Shown in pieces: positions 45,061 through 52,454 of a stretch of DNA of 52,454 nucleotides. This stretch comes from Deltaproteobacteria bacterium (GTDB lineage: Bacteria; Myxococcota; Myxococcia; Myxococcales; 40CM-4-68-19), in assembly GCA_005879535.1 (NCBI GenBank), contig VBKI01000062.1, positions 1 through 52,454 on the forward strand. Reading direction: 5' to 3'. Each line of letters begins with the position of its first letter. Position 1 is the stretch's first letter. A program made the position numbers and the translations under genes. The notes under the pieces were generated by a model. The model was not told where the DNA came from. It ran no database searches and was given only the letters and a program-made list of their open reading frames with translations.

Positions 45061-45088
45061 TTGTCAGGTTCTCTGCTGTGGCTACATT
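45061..45088 (+). promoter_or_regulatory. Putative promoter of lon
   Basis: TTGTCA (45061-45066), a 16-base spacer and TACATT (45083-45088) lie about 60 bases before the lon start. Five of six -35 bases and four of six -10 bases match sigma-70 consensus. Confidence 0.4.
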
Positions 45089-45147
45089 GCGAACTCGCCG
45101 TTAGACACGCGGAATCAAGTTTCCCAGAGAGGACGGGGAGAACAAGG

Positions 45148-47604
45148 ATGTCCGAGAAAGGCAAAGTCGTCACCCCGGCAGCCCCGGGCCTGATCAACAA
45201 GGAGGACATCCCGGCGGTCCTCCCCATCCTGCCGCTGCGAAACAGCGTGTTCTTCCCCGGCGGAGTGCTCCCGCTGGCCGTGGGCCGGCAGAAGACCATC
45301 GCCTTGATCAAGGATGCCGTTCGCGACGACCAGGTGATCGGCGTCGTCACCCAGCGCAAGGCGGAGGAGGAAGATCCCGGCGCCGAGGACCTCCACAAGA
45401 TGGGGACGGTGGCCCGGATCGTGAAATTGCTCAAGATGGGCGAGGACAACTACTCGCTCGTCGTCCAGGGCCTCGCGCGCTTCCGCGTAGTGGAGCTCGT
45501 GCAGGAGCATCCTTACCTCAAGGCGCGGATCGAGCCGGTGGACGACAAGGCGCCCATCGACGAGGTGGAGATCGAGGCGCTGGGCATCAATCTAAAGAAG
45601 CTCGCCCGCGAAGTGATCGAGATGATGCCTGAGCTCCCGGCCGCTGCCACCGAGCTCGTCGAGTCGATCACGCAGCCCGGTCACCTTGCCGATCTGATCG
45701 CCGCCAACGTCGACGTGCCCATCGAGGAGAAGCAGCAGGTATTAGAAACCGTGGATCTCAAGGAGCGGATGAAGCTCGTCTTGGAGCTCCTCAATCGGAA
45801 GCGAGAAATTCTCAAACTCAGCTCGAAGATCGACTCGCAGGTCAAGGGCGAGATGTCCAAGACCCAGCGCGAGTACTACCTTCGCCAGCAGCTCAAGGCG
45901 ATCAAGGAGGAGCTGGGTGAGCTGGGCGAGGAGGAGGAGGAGCTCGACGAGCTGGGCGAGCGCCTGAAGAAGATCGGGCTTCCTCCGGAGGTGGAGAAGG
46001 TTGCCAACAAGGAGTTGAACCGGCTCAAGAGCATCCCCACCGCCAGCTCCGAGTACACCGTCGCCCGCACCTACCTGGAGTGGATCGCCGATCTGCCCTG
46101 GTCGAAGAAGACGGAGGACAATCTCGACGTCGAGAACGCCAAGGGCGTGCTGCAAAAGGACCACTACAGCCTCGAGAAGGTGAAGAAGCGCATTCTCGAG
46201 TATCTGGCGGTCCGCAAGCTGAAGAACGACATGAAGGGCCCCATCCTCTGCCTGGTCGGACCTCCCGGCGTGGGCAAGACGTCGTTGGGCCAGTCCATCG
46301 CTCGCGCCACCAACCGCAAGTTCGTGCGGCTCTCGCTGGGCGGCGTCCGCGACGAGGCCGAGATCCGCGGGCATCGCCGCACCTACGTCGGCGCGCTCCC
46401 TGGGCGGATCATCCAGTCGATGAAGAAGGCGGCCACCGTCAATCCCGTGATGATGCTCGACGAGATCGACAAGCTGGGCGCCGACTTCCGCGGCGACCCG
46501 AGCGCCGCGCTGCTCGAGGTGCTGGACCCGGAGCAGAACAACAGCTTCTCCGACCACTACCTCGACGTGCCGTACGATCTCTCGAAGATCATGTTCATCG
46601 CCACGGCGAACCAGCTCGACCCCATCCCGCCGCCGCTGCGCGACCGCATGGAGGTCATCGAGCTGCCCGGCTACACCTTCGACGAGAAAATCCACATCGC
46701 GCGCAACCACCTGATCCCGAAGCAGGTCCGGGAACACGGCCTGTCCATCGAGAACATCGAGATAGCCGACGGCGCGCTGGCGAAGCTCATTGGCGGCTAC
46801 ACGCGAGAGGCGGGCGTGCGCACCCTCGAGCGGACCATCGCGGACGTCTGCCGCGCCGTCGCCGTCGACGTCGCGAAGGGCTCCTCCGCGAAGCGGACCA
46901 TCGAAGCCGAGGACCTGGAGATCATCCTCGGGCCGGAGAAGCACTACTCGGAGACGGCGGAGCGCACCGAGCTCCCGGGGGTGGCCACCGGACTCGCGTG
47001 GACCGCCGCCGGAGGCGACCTGCTCTTCATCGAGGCCACGCGCATGCAGGGCAAGGGCGGCATCACGCTCACCGGTCAGCTCGGCGACGTGATGAAGGAG
47101 TCATGCCAGGCGGCGCTCAGCTATACGCGGAACAGGGCGCAGAAGCTCGGCATCGACCCGCGTTTCCTGGAGAAGAACGACATCCACATCCACTTCCCGG
47201 CTGGTGCCATTCCCAAGGACGGTCCTTCGGCGGGCGTGACGATCTTCACCGCGCTGACTTCCTTGCTCACCGGGGTCCGGGTCCGTGGCGACGTGGCGAT
47301 GACCGGCGAGGCAACCCTGCGCGGGCTGGTCCTGCCGGTCGGCGGCATCAAGGAGAAGGTCCTCGCAGCGCACCGGGCAGGCATCAAGCGGATCATCCTT
47401 CCCGAGCGCAACAAGAAGGACCTGATCGACGTCCCCGAGCAGGCCAAGAAGGAGATGGAGTTCATCTTCGCCCACTCGATGGACGACGTCCTGCGGTCGG
47501 CGCTGGAGGAGGATCCCTTCTTGAAGGCGGAGAAGAACCCTCCGCCACCGGAGCAACCACAGGCCGGGGAGCCGAAGCCACCGGAACCTCAAGCGCACGC
47601 CTGA
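45148..47604 (+). CDS. lon: ATP-dependent protease Lon
   Basis: 818 residues from the ATG at 45148 (GGGGAG upstream). The substrate-binding N-domain (about 20-215) is followed by coiled coil and the AAA+ domain with Walker A GPPGVGKT (371-378) and [13 protein letters not shown]. The protease part has Ser694 (KDGPSAGV) and Lys735 (GGIKEK). The enzyme removes damaged and regulatory proteins. A charged, proline-rich tail of about 25 residues ([20 protein letters not shown]) extends the usual end. Confidence 0.95.
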   Translation: MSEKGKVVTPAAPGLINKEDIPAVLPILPLRNSVFFPGGVLPLAVGRQKTIALIKDAVRDDQVIGVVTQRKAEEEDPGAEDLHKMGTVARIVKLLKMGEDNYSLVVQGLARFRVVELVQEHPYLKARIEPVDDKAPIDEVEIEALGINLKKLAREVIEMMPELPAAATELVESITQPGHLADLIAANVDVPIEEKQQVLETVDLKERMKLVLELLNRKREILKLSSKIDSQVKGEMSKTQREYYLRQQLKAIKEELGELGEEEEELDELGERLKKIGLPPEVEKVANKELNRLKSIPTASSEYTVARTYLEWIADLPWSKKTEDNLDVENAKGVLQKDHYSLEKVKKRILEYLAVRKLKNDMKGPILCLVGPPGVGKTSLGQSIARATNRKFVRLSLGGVRDEAEIRGHRRTYVGALPGRIIQSMKKAATVNPVMMLDEIDKLGADFRGDPSAALLEVLDPEQNNSFSDHYLDVPYDLSKIMFIATANQLDPIPPPLRDRMEVIELPGYTFDEKIHIARNHLIPKQVREHGLSIENIEIADGALAKLIGGYTREAGVRTLERTIADVCRAVAVDVAKGSSAKRTIEAEDLEIILGPEKHYSETAERTELPGVATGLAWTAAGGDLLFIEATRMQGKGGITLTGQLGDVMKESCQAALSYTRNRAQKLGIDPRFLEKNDIHIHFPAGAIPKDGPSAGVTIFTALTSLLTGVRVRGDVAMTGEATLRGLVLPVGGIKEKVLAAHRAGIKRIILPERNKKDLIDVPEQAKKEMEFIFAHSMDDVLRSALEEDPFLKAEKNPPPPEQPQAGEPKPPEPQAHA

Positions 47605-47724
47605 CACCGCCGCCTTCAGGGGCGGAAGGGCTCAGCCTCCATGATGCCATCGGCATACGGGGCGAGCTTGGGATCAATCACCTCGGAATGTTCGTCGGCA
47701 CGGGGCTCCTCACCGACAGGAGCG

Positions 47725-48663
47725 CTAGGTTCCGCCGGCTTTCGCCGGTGGCGCTGCCGGCAGTGCTGTGCACACGCGCGCCCGACCCTCTTTCTTCGCC
47801 CGGTACATCGCCCGGTCCGCCTGCGCCATCAATTCCTCGAGCGTGTCGCATCCGTCCGCGCTCGCCACGCCGATCGAAAGCGTGGTGGCAAAGTTCTGAT
47901 CCAGCACCGTGAGCGGCCGCGCCGCGACGCGACTGAGCAACCGTTCCGCCGTGGCGCGCGCTCCATCGAGATTCGTCTCCGGCATCAACGCAATGAACTC
48001 ATCTCCCCCCAACCGCGCCGGCAGATCGCTCGCCCGTAGCGTCGCGCGCACCAGCGCGCCGATGTGCTGCAACACTGCATCGCCCGCCGCGTGTCCGAAC
48101 GTGTCGTTGATGTTCTTGAAGCCGTCCACGTCGATCATCGCGCAGGCGAGCGCGTGGTTGTGCCTGCGGTGGCGGACCCATTCGCCGTCGGCGTGATCGA
48201 GGAACGCGCGCCGATTCAGCACGCCCGTGAGCGAATCGATCATCGCCAGCTCCCGCAGCCTCCCCGTCAGCGACGCGAGCTGCGAGACCGACTCGTGATA
48301 CCTGCGGCGCAGCACGTCGACCTGATCGACCAGCTCCGAGGAAGTCGCCGACTCGCGCCCCACTGCCGCGAGGTACGGCCGCTCGACGGCGAAGAACCGG
48401 TACGTCGTGCTGATCAGCCTCTCCCGCCCGCGGTGGACGAGCTCGAGCGAGAGCGAAAACGTCGCATCGTGGTGCAGCGAGAGCGACTGGCGCAGCCGCG
48501 CCTGCGAAGCATCGTCGAGCGAGCGAAGGAAGTCCTCCCCCGCGGCCACCAGCGGAACGGCGGAGCGGAGGCCGGCGCTCGCTCTCACGACACGCATCTC
48601 CGCGTCGAGGATCACGAGGAAATCCGGCGACCTCTCGATCAGGAGTGCGTCGAGACCTTGCAC
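47725..48663 (-). CDS. PAS-GGDEF diguanylate cyclase
   Basis: 312 residues from GTG 48663 (AGGGAG upstream). A PAS-like domain (about 5-100; IERSPDFLVILDAEMRVVRA) precedes a short helical linker and a GGDEF domain with the intact active motif GGDEF (219-223) and an inhibitory RxxD site (Arg210-Asp213). The product would be cyclic di-GMP under feedback control. The PilZ protein at 19595 is a possible target, though far away. It is convergent with lon. Confidence 0.9.
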   Translation of the reverse strand: MQGLDALLIERSPDFLVILDAEMRVVRASAGLRSAVPLVAAGEDFLRSLDDASQARLRQSLSLHHDATFSLSLELVHRGRERLISTTYRFFAVERPYLAAVGRESATSSELVDQVDVLRRRYHESVSQLASLTGRLRELAMIDSLTGVLNRRAFLDHADGEWVRHRRHNHALACAMIDVDGFKNINDTFGHAAGDAVLQHIGALVRATLRASDLPARLGGDEFIALMPETNLDGARATAERLLSRVAARPLTVLDQNFATTLSIGVASADGCDTLEELMAQADRAMYRAKKEGRARVCTALPAAPPAKAGGT

Positions 48664-48821
48664 GTGCGGCGGCTCCCTCTGGGTTGAGGAGTGAGCATAT
48701 CGGGCCGGAGCGCGCCCGCGAAGTGTACGAATTGCAGGTCCGCCGCCCACACTGTACGTATGAATTTTTCCATCGACTCATCGGGTTGCGGCGTCGCGCG
48801 CGCCGTGACAGATCGGCGCCT

Positions 48822-49904
48822 GTGCGCGCAGTCCTCGTCACCGGCGCCGCCGGGCTGATCGGTTCGCACCTGTGCGAGGCATTCGCACAGGAGGGGTGGG
48901 AGGTGCGCGCGCTCGACCGCCCTGGGAGCGACTTCACCGCCGCGCGGGCGGCTGGCGCCCTCGTCGGCGAAGCGGAGTTGTCGCAGGCGGATGGGGCCCT
49001 CGCCGCGGCGGAGCTGGCGGGCAAGGTGCGGCTGATCGCGCATGCCGCGTTCCCCGCGGCAAATGACGTGCCGGTAGCGTTGGCCTCGGCGCGGGCAGCG
49101 ATGGCCGCCGCGCTGCAGGCCGGCGCGCCGCTTCTGCTGCTCTCCAGCACGACGGTGTACGGCCGCCCTCGCAACCTTCCCTGCGAGGAGGGCGAGGTGA
49201 AGCTGCCCGTGGATCGCCACGGAGAGACGCGCTGGGCGGTGGAGCGGGAAGCGTTTCTCTGGCGCCGCACCCGAGGGCTGAAGCTGGTAGTGCTGCGGCC
49301 GGCGCTCACCTATGGTCCGCGGCAGCGCCGGGGCCTGGCAGTGGTTCTCGCCATCGCCGCGCTGGCCGCGAAGGCTGGACGTTCGCTCTGGGTGCCGCGG
49401 CGCGGGCCGGTGGTGCATACGGTGCACGCGCAGGACGTGGCGCAGGCGGCGCTGCTCGTCGGTGCTGAGGCGAAGGATCTCGACGGCCGCGCCTTCAACG
49501 TCGCCGACGACGCGCCGCTGCCCCTGGAGGAGCTCGCCCGCGCGGTTCTGCAGGCGGCAGGAGCGCGAGAAGCGGGCAGGCTTCCCTACTCCCCGCGCCC
49601 TGCACGGATGGGTCTGTGGTTCGCGAAGCACCTTCCCGACTGGGTCTTGTGGGGTCCGCTGAACCGGCGCATCGCCCGGGGATGGCGTCTGGCTTTCGAC
49701 GGCCAGCCGCCCGTCGCTCCGCCGCGGCTGGAGCCGAGCCTGCTCGAGCAGCTCTCGGCGGATCGCTGGTACGACACGCAGCGTCTGCGCGCGCTGGGAT
49801 TCGCACCCCGCTTCCCCAGCGCCGTCGACGGGCTGCAGCAGCTCGCCCTGGAGAGCAGGACGCACGGGCTCCTTCCCGCGGGGCAGCCATTGCTCGCGCC
49901 CTGA
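48822..49904 (+). CDS. NAD-binding epimerase-family protein lacking the Tyr-Lys pair
   Basis: About 360 residues from GTG 48822. The Rossmann motif GAAGLIGSH (8-16) is normal and STTVYGRPRNLP (109-120) marks the substrate loop. The catalytic YxxxK of extended short-chain dehydrogenases would fall at 133-137, where the sequence is H-G-E-T-R, so both Tyr and Lys are replaced. The later motifs LRPALTYGPRQRRG and VHAQDVAQAALLV are typical. It is likely a non-catalytic or altered NAD-binding protein. Start uncertain; upstream lies an open frame with no ribosome site. Confidence 0.7.
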   Translation: MRAVLVTGAAGLIGSHLCEAFAQEGWEVRALDRPGSDFTAARAAGALVGEAELSQADGALAAAELAGKVRLIAHAAFPAANDVPVALASARAAMAAALQAGAPLLLLSSTTVYGRPRNLPCEEGEVKLPVDRHGETRWAVEREAFLWRRTRGLKLVVLRPALTYGPRQRRGLAVVLAIAALAAKAGRSLWVPRRGPVVHTVHAQDVAQAALLVGAEAKDLDGRAFNVADDAPLPLEELARAVLQAAGAREAGRLPYSPRPARMGLWFAKHLPDWVLWGPLNRRIARGWRLAFDGQPPVAPPRLEPSLLEQLSADRWYDTQRLRALGFAPRFPSAVDGLQQLALESRTHGLLPAGQPLLAP

Positions 49905-49916
49905 TTGCGCATTCGG

Positions 49917-49922
49917 TACAAT
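49917..49922 (+). promoter_or_regulatory. Putative -10 element close to the ATG (leaderless start)
   Basis: TACAAT ends 7 bases before the ATG at 49930, with no Shine-Dalgarno sequence in between. The -35 region is poor. A leaderless message would fit. Confidence 0.35.
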
Positions 49923-49929
49923 TCTCCCG

Positions 49930-50484
49930 ATGACGCCCGACGAGCTGGAGCAGAAGGCCGAGAGGGCGGTGCGCCGCGGCGAGCTGCTCGTCGCGCTGGA
50001 GCACTTCGACGCGTATCTCGCCCAGCAGCCGGACGACGAGCGCATCCGCACGCGGATGGAAGCGGTGCGCGCGCTGCTCCAGCCGAGCGAGATGGTGAGT
50101 CGCAGGCGCGCGGAGCCGGAGGAAGCCGACGCAAGAGCGGCGCCGGTCAGCAGCGCCGAAGTCGGCGAGATGCACGCGAGCTCCGGCCGGTTCGCAGAGG
50201 CTGCAGAGTCATACGAGAGGGCAGTGGACGCCGATCCGCAGAACGTCCTGCTGCGCGAGCGCCTCGAAGAGCTGCGTGCGCTCGCCCATCCCCGCCGAAA
50301 GGCCGACCTCGGCGCCGGAGAGAAGCTCGAAGCCGTCTCCGCGGCCTCCGTCAGCGCGGAGCGCTCCGCCCGGGCGCACGCGGCGTCGTTCGCGCCATTG
50401 CCGGTCGCCCGCCCGCTGCCGAGGGAGCCGAAGGAAATGCTCGAGGAGCTCCTCAGTCGCGTCCGGACGGGCCGCCGCGGCTGA
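49930..50484 (+). CDS. TPR-like protein upstream of the kinase
   Basis: 184 residues, cytoplasmic. Two helical-repeat units are visible: residues 4-36 (ELEQKAERAVRRGELLVALE, HFDAYLAQQPDDER) and about 75-115 (GEMHASSGRFAEAAESYERA, VDADPQNVLLRERLEELRAL). The rest is charged and low-complexity, with a final amphipathic stretch PKEMLEELLSRVRTG. It is 88 bases upstream of the Ser/Thr kinase on the same strand and may feed it or share its role. Confidence 0.7.
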   Translation: MTPDELEQKAERAVRRGELLVALEHFDAYLAQQPDDERIRTRMEAVRALLQPSEMVSRRRAEPEEADARAAPVSSAEVGEMHASSGRFAEAAESYERAVDADPQNVLLRERLEELRALAHPRRKADLGAGEKLEAVSAASVSAERSARAHAASFAPLPVARPLPREPKEMLEELLSRVRTGRRG

Positions 50485-50571
50485 CGAGAATGTCCCGGTT
50501 CAACCGAATGGCGCTGGTCCCCGTTTCGCTGTAGAAACGCGACACGCGCGTCACGGTTCCCGGGAGGTGTA

Positions 50572-52285
50572 GTGGAGCTCGGCCGGTACCGGCTCGAGGA
50601 ACAGGTCGGGCAAGGCGGAATGGCCGTGGTGTGGAGGGGCTGGGACACACAGCTCCGCCGCACCGTGGCCGTGAAGGTCCTCCACGCACACCTGCATTCC
50701 CGGGAGGACATCCGCAAGCGCTTCGATCGCGAGGCGCACGCGGTGGCCCGTCTCCACCATCCCTACATCCTCGACGTCTACGATTTCTCCGGGCCTCAGG
50801 CGCAGCCGAGCTATCTCGTCACGGAGTTCATCCGGGGCCAGACCCTGCGGACGTTCGCGGACGAGCACCCCTTCGATCCTCCCGAGCTGGCCGCGGCCTG
50901 CCTCTTGCCCATCGCCGAGGCGCTGCAGCACGCGCATGCCGCCGGAGTCGTACATCGCGATCTGAAGCCCGAGAACATCATGGTCCGCGACGACGGAGTG
51001 GTGAAGCTGACCGACTTCGGGATCGCCGCGCTGCTCGACCCCGACGAGAAGTTCACCGTCACCGGGAGCATCCTCGGATCGCCGTCGCACCTGGCGCCGG
51101 AGACCATCGAGGGCCGTCCGGCGGATCCGCGCGCGGACCTGTTCTCCTTCGGAACCATCTTCTATTGGCTCTCCTGCGGGAAGCTTCCTTACCAGGGCAC
51201 CTCGCCGGCCGCACTTCTCCGCAGCATCCTCGAAGCAGGCGAAGATCATCGCGCGCTGCCTCGAGAACGATCCCGCCAGGCGGTACCAGAGCGCGGCGGA
51301 AGTGAAGCTCGAGCTGGAACGCCTGCTGACCAAGGCCGGAATCGACGACCCGGTCCGCGAGCTGGCGGCGTTCGTCCGTGCACCGGAAGCCCACGCCGCG
51401 AACGTGCGGGCGCGACTGGTTGCCCGCTGCCTCGAGACCGGTGAGGAGCACCTGGCGCTCAAGCGCACCAGCGCGGCGCTGGCGGCATTCGGGCGCGCTC
51501 TCGCGCTCGATGCTTCGAATGCCCAAGCAAGAGGGCGCGTCGAGCGCATCCGGCGGCGGGAGCGTCTCTTCAAGCTGGCCCGGCGCGCCGTCGTCGCCCT
51601 GGTGGCTCTGGCTGTACTCGGCGCCGCCGGCTGGGAGTTGCGCGCAGCAATCAGGCGCGCTCGCTTCGCAGCCGCCGCAACCGCGGCTGCCGAAGCGAAG
51701 CTCGCCTCGGAACGCGTCGCGCGGGAGAAAACAGCAGCGGAAGAGCGCGCCAGGAACGACCGCCAGCAAGCGCCAAACCCCGCTCCGCCCGCCGTTCCCG
51801 CCGAGACGATGCACAAGCGTCCTCCCCCGCCGCCGCAGAAAGCGCCGGAGGTGCTGGACGTCAAGCTCCACACGCGTTACGGCGCCCAAGTCACCGTCGA
51901 CGGCCGGGAGCTCGGCTACGAGACCATGTTCTCGCTCAAGCTTTCGCCCGGCCCCCACCGTGTTCTCGTGCGTCATCGCTGCTGCAAGGTCAACAGCCAG
52001 CTTCTGACGGTGACGAAAAAGCAGCCCGGCCAGATGTACAAGCTCGAGTACGGCCAAGCCTGGCCGGCGGAATTCGAGGTGCTGAATGCACCTCGCGATG
52101 CCCGGGTCGCGGTGGACACCGGCAAGGGATCGGTCGTGGTGGGAACGGCGGCGAATCCGCTGCCCTATGCCTTGATGGAAGCGCCCGCGCAGCGCGCGAC
52201 CGTGACCATCGGCGATCGCAAGCTGTCCATCGAGTTGAAGGCCGGTTCGGTGAACACGCTCGACTACGCGCAGGCCACGCCCTGA
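50572..52285 (+). pseudogene. Ser/Thr protein kinase with PEGA-like tail, broken by deletion and frameshift
   Basis: From GTG 50572 (GGGAGG upstream) the frame encodes a kinase: G-loop VGQGGMAVV (12-20), Lys35 (VAVKVL), HRDLKPEN (128-135, catalytic Asp130) and DFG (148-150), as far as LLRSILE near residue 221. There it should continue with 20-odd residues and an IIxRCL stretch. Instead, reading shifts: the expected continuation KIIARCLENDPARRYQSAAE is found in the +1 frame from about 51242, leading to a TPR-like part, a membrane segment (AVVALVALAVLGAAG) and a PEGA-like domain (VTVDGRELGYETMFSLKL) ending at 52285. About 15-20 codons are missing at the joint and the frame is not kept. Either a true mutation or an assembly error. 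Confidence 0.75.
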
Positions 52286-52454
52286 TGATCGCGCTCCTCG
52301 CCGTCATCCTCCTCTCGCAAGCGCAGCCGGCGCCGCCGTCGGACGAAGATACGCGCGCCGCGATCGATGCCATGAACCACGCGCGGGTCACCTTCGAGTA
52401 CGGCGACTACGCTCAAGCCTCGAAGCTGCTCTCGGCGCTCCTGGAAGCGGGACG
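52285..52454 (+). CDS. Exported TPR-like protein, N-terminal part (cut by window edge)
   Basis: The ATG overlaps the kinase-tail stop by one base (TGATG). The first 56 residues comprise a signal peptide (MIALLAVILLSQAQP) and a helix pair (VTFEYGDYAQASKLLSALLE) of TPR appearance. The rest lies outside the window. Translation is coupled to the second half of the kinase gene. Confidence 0.6.
   Translation, partial: MIALLAVILLSQAQPAPPSDEDTRAAIDAMNHARVTFEYGDYAQASKLLSALLEAG

Noticed and set aside
45742-46944. 400-codon open frame antisense to lon
   Set aside because: Mirror of the lon reading frame with no independent support.
47620-47735. Minus-strand frame after the GGDEF stop reading EVIDPKLAPYADGIMEAEPF
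   Set aside because: It looks protein-like for about 35 codons but is in a different frame from the cyclase, has no start codon with ribosome site and no recognised family. A lost C-terminal extension is possible but unproven.

Overview
The window is about 52 kb of high-GC chromosomal DNA. It is probably from a member of the Myxococcota (the former Deltaproteobacteria). This is an inference from gene content: a CarF/PEDS1-type plasmanylethanolamine desaturase, a Ser/Thr kinase with a PEGA-like C-terminus, PilZ and GGDEF signalling proteins, many lipoproteins, and a long unusual LysR regulator with a TPR tail. No rRNA, CRISPR array or intact mobile element was found. Most of the sequence is ordinary, densely packed chromosome.

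Left edge (1-2900): a scarred accessory spot. A tRNA-Thr(CGT) gene on the minus strand has a tyrosine-recombinase remnant abutting its 3' end and an IS3-type transposase remnant on its 5' side. Next to these lies a lipoprotein of repeated Ig-like domains whose last domain is cut short. About 490 bases with no recognisable gene follow.

2900-9150: an orphan solute-binding lipoprotein, a winged-helix regulator next to the CarF homologue, a cupredoxin lipoprotein, an alpha/beta hydrolase, two small membrane proteins, and a LivJ-type amino-acid binding protein without its transporter. 9281-11870: a translationally coupled trio of a 74-residue protein, a double HTH-WYL regulator (PafB-PafC-like fusion) and a small c-type cytochrome. 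11882-15954: glutamate dehydrogenase behind a good sigma-70-type promoter, a small lipoprotein, a polytopic membrane protein and a DJ-1/PfpI protein. 16027-19960: a LysR-TPR fusion regulator, a lipoprotein with two haem c motifs, and a PilZ protein.

20079-24927: a proteostasis block on the minus strand (NUDIX hydrolase, ftsH, a stand-alone sigma-70 region 1.1-like protein, htrA). htrA has its own upstream region carrying palindromes and an ECF-sigma-like promoter. 25027-33371: a secreted trypsin-like protease, a lipase, a VOC protein, a beta-CASP nuclease coupled to a compact homocysteine S-methyltransferase-like gene, a CoA-binding protein, then hutU-hutI for histidine breakdown. 33528-44953: a 1028-residue exported beta-propeller protein, DUF3047- and DUF885-type exported proteins, a Tat-exported aminotransferase-like protein, an acyl-CoA synthetase, a TatT-like protein, a small outer-membrane protein and a cysteine-rich vWA lipoprotein. 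45148-52454: lon, a PAS-GGDEF diguanylate cyclase, an atypical NAD-binding epimerase-family protein, a TPR protein, a Ser/Thr kinase gene broken by a deletion and frameshift, and the start of another TPR-like exported protein.

The most unusual items are the LysR-TPR fusion, the stand-alone region 1.1-like protein between ftsH and htrA with the ECF-like htrA promoter, the broken kinase, and several enzymes whose expected catalytic residues are substituted (HutI, the epimerase, the DUF885 protein). I did not find a clear new multigene defence or mobile system.
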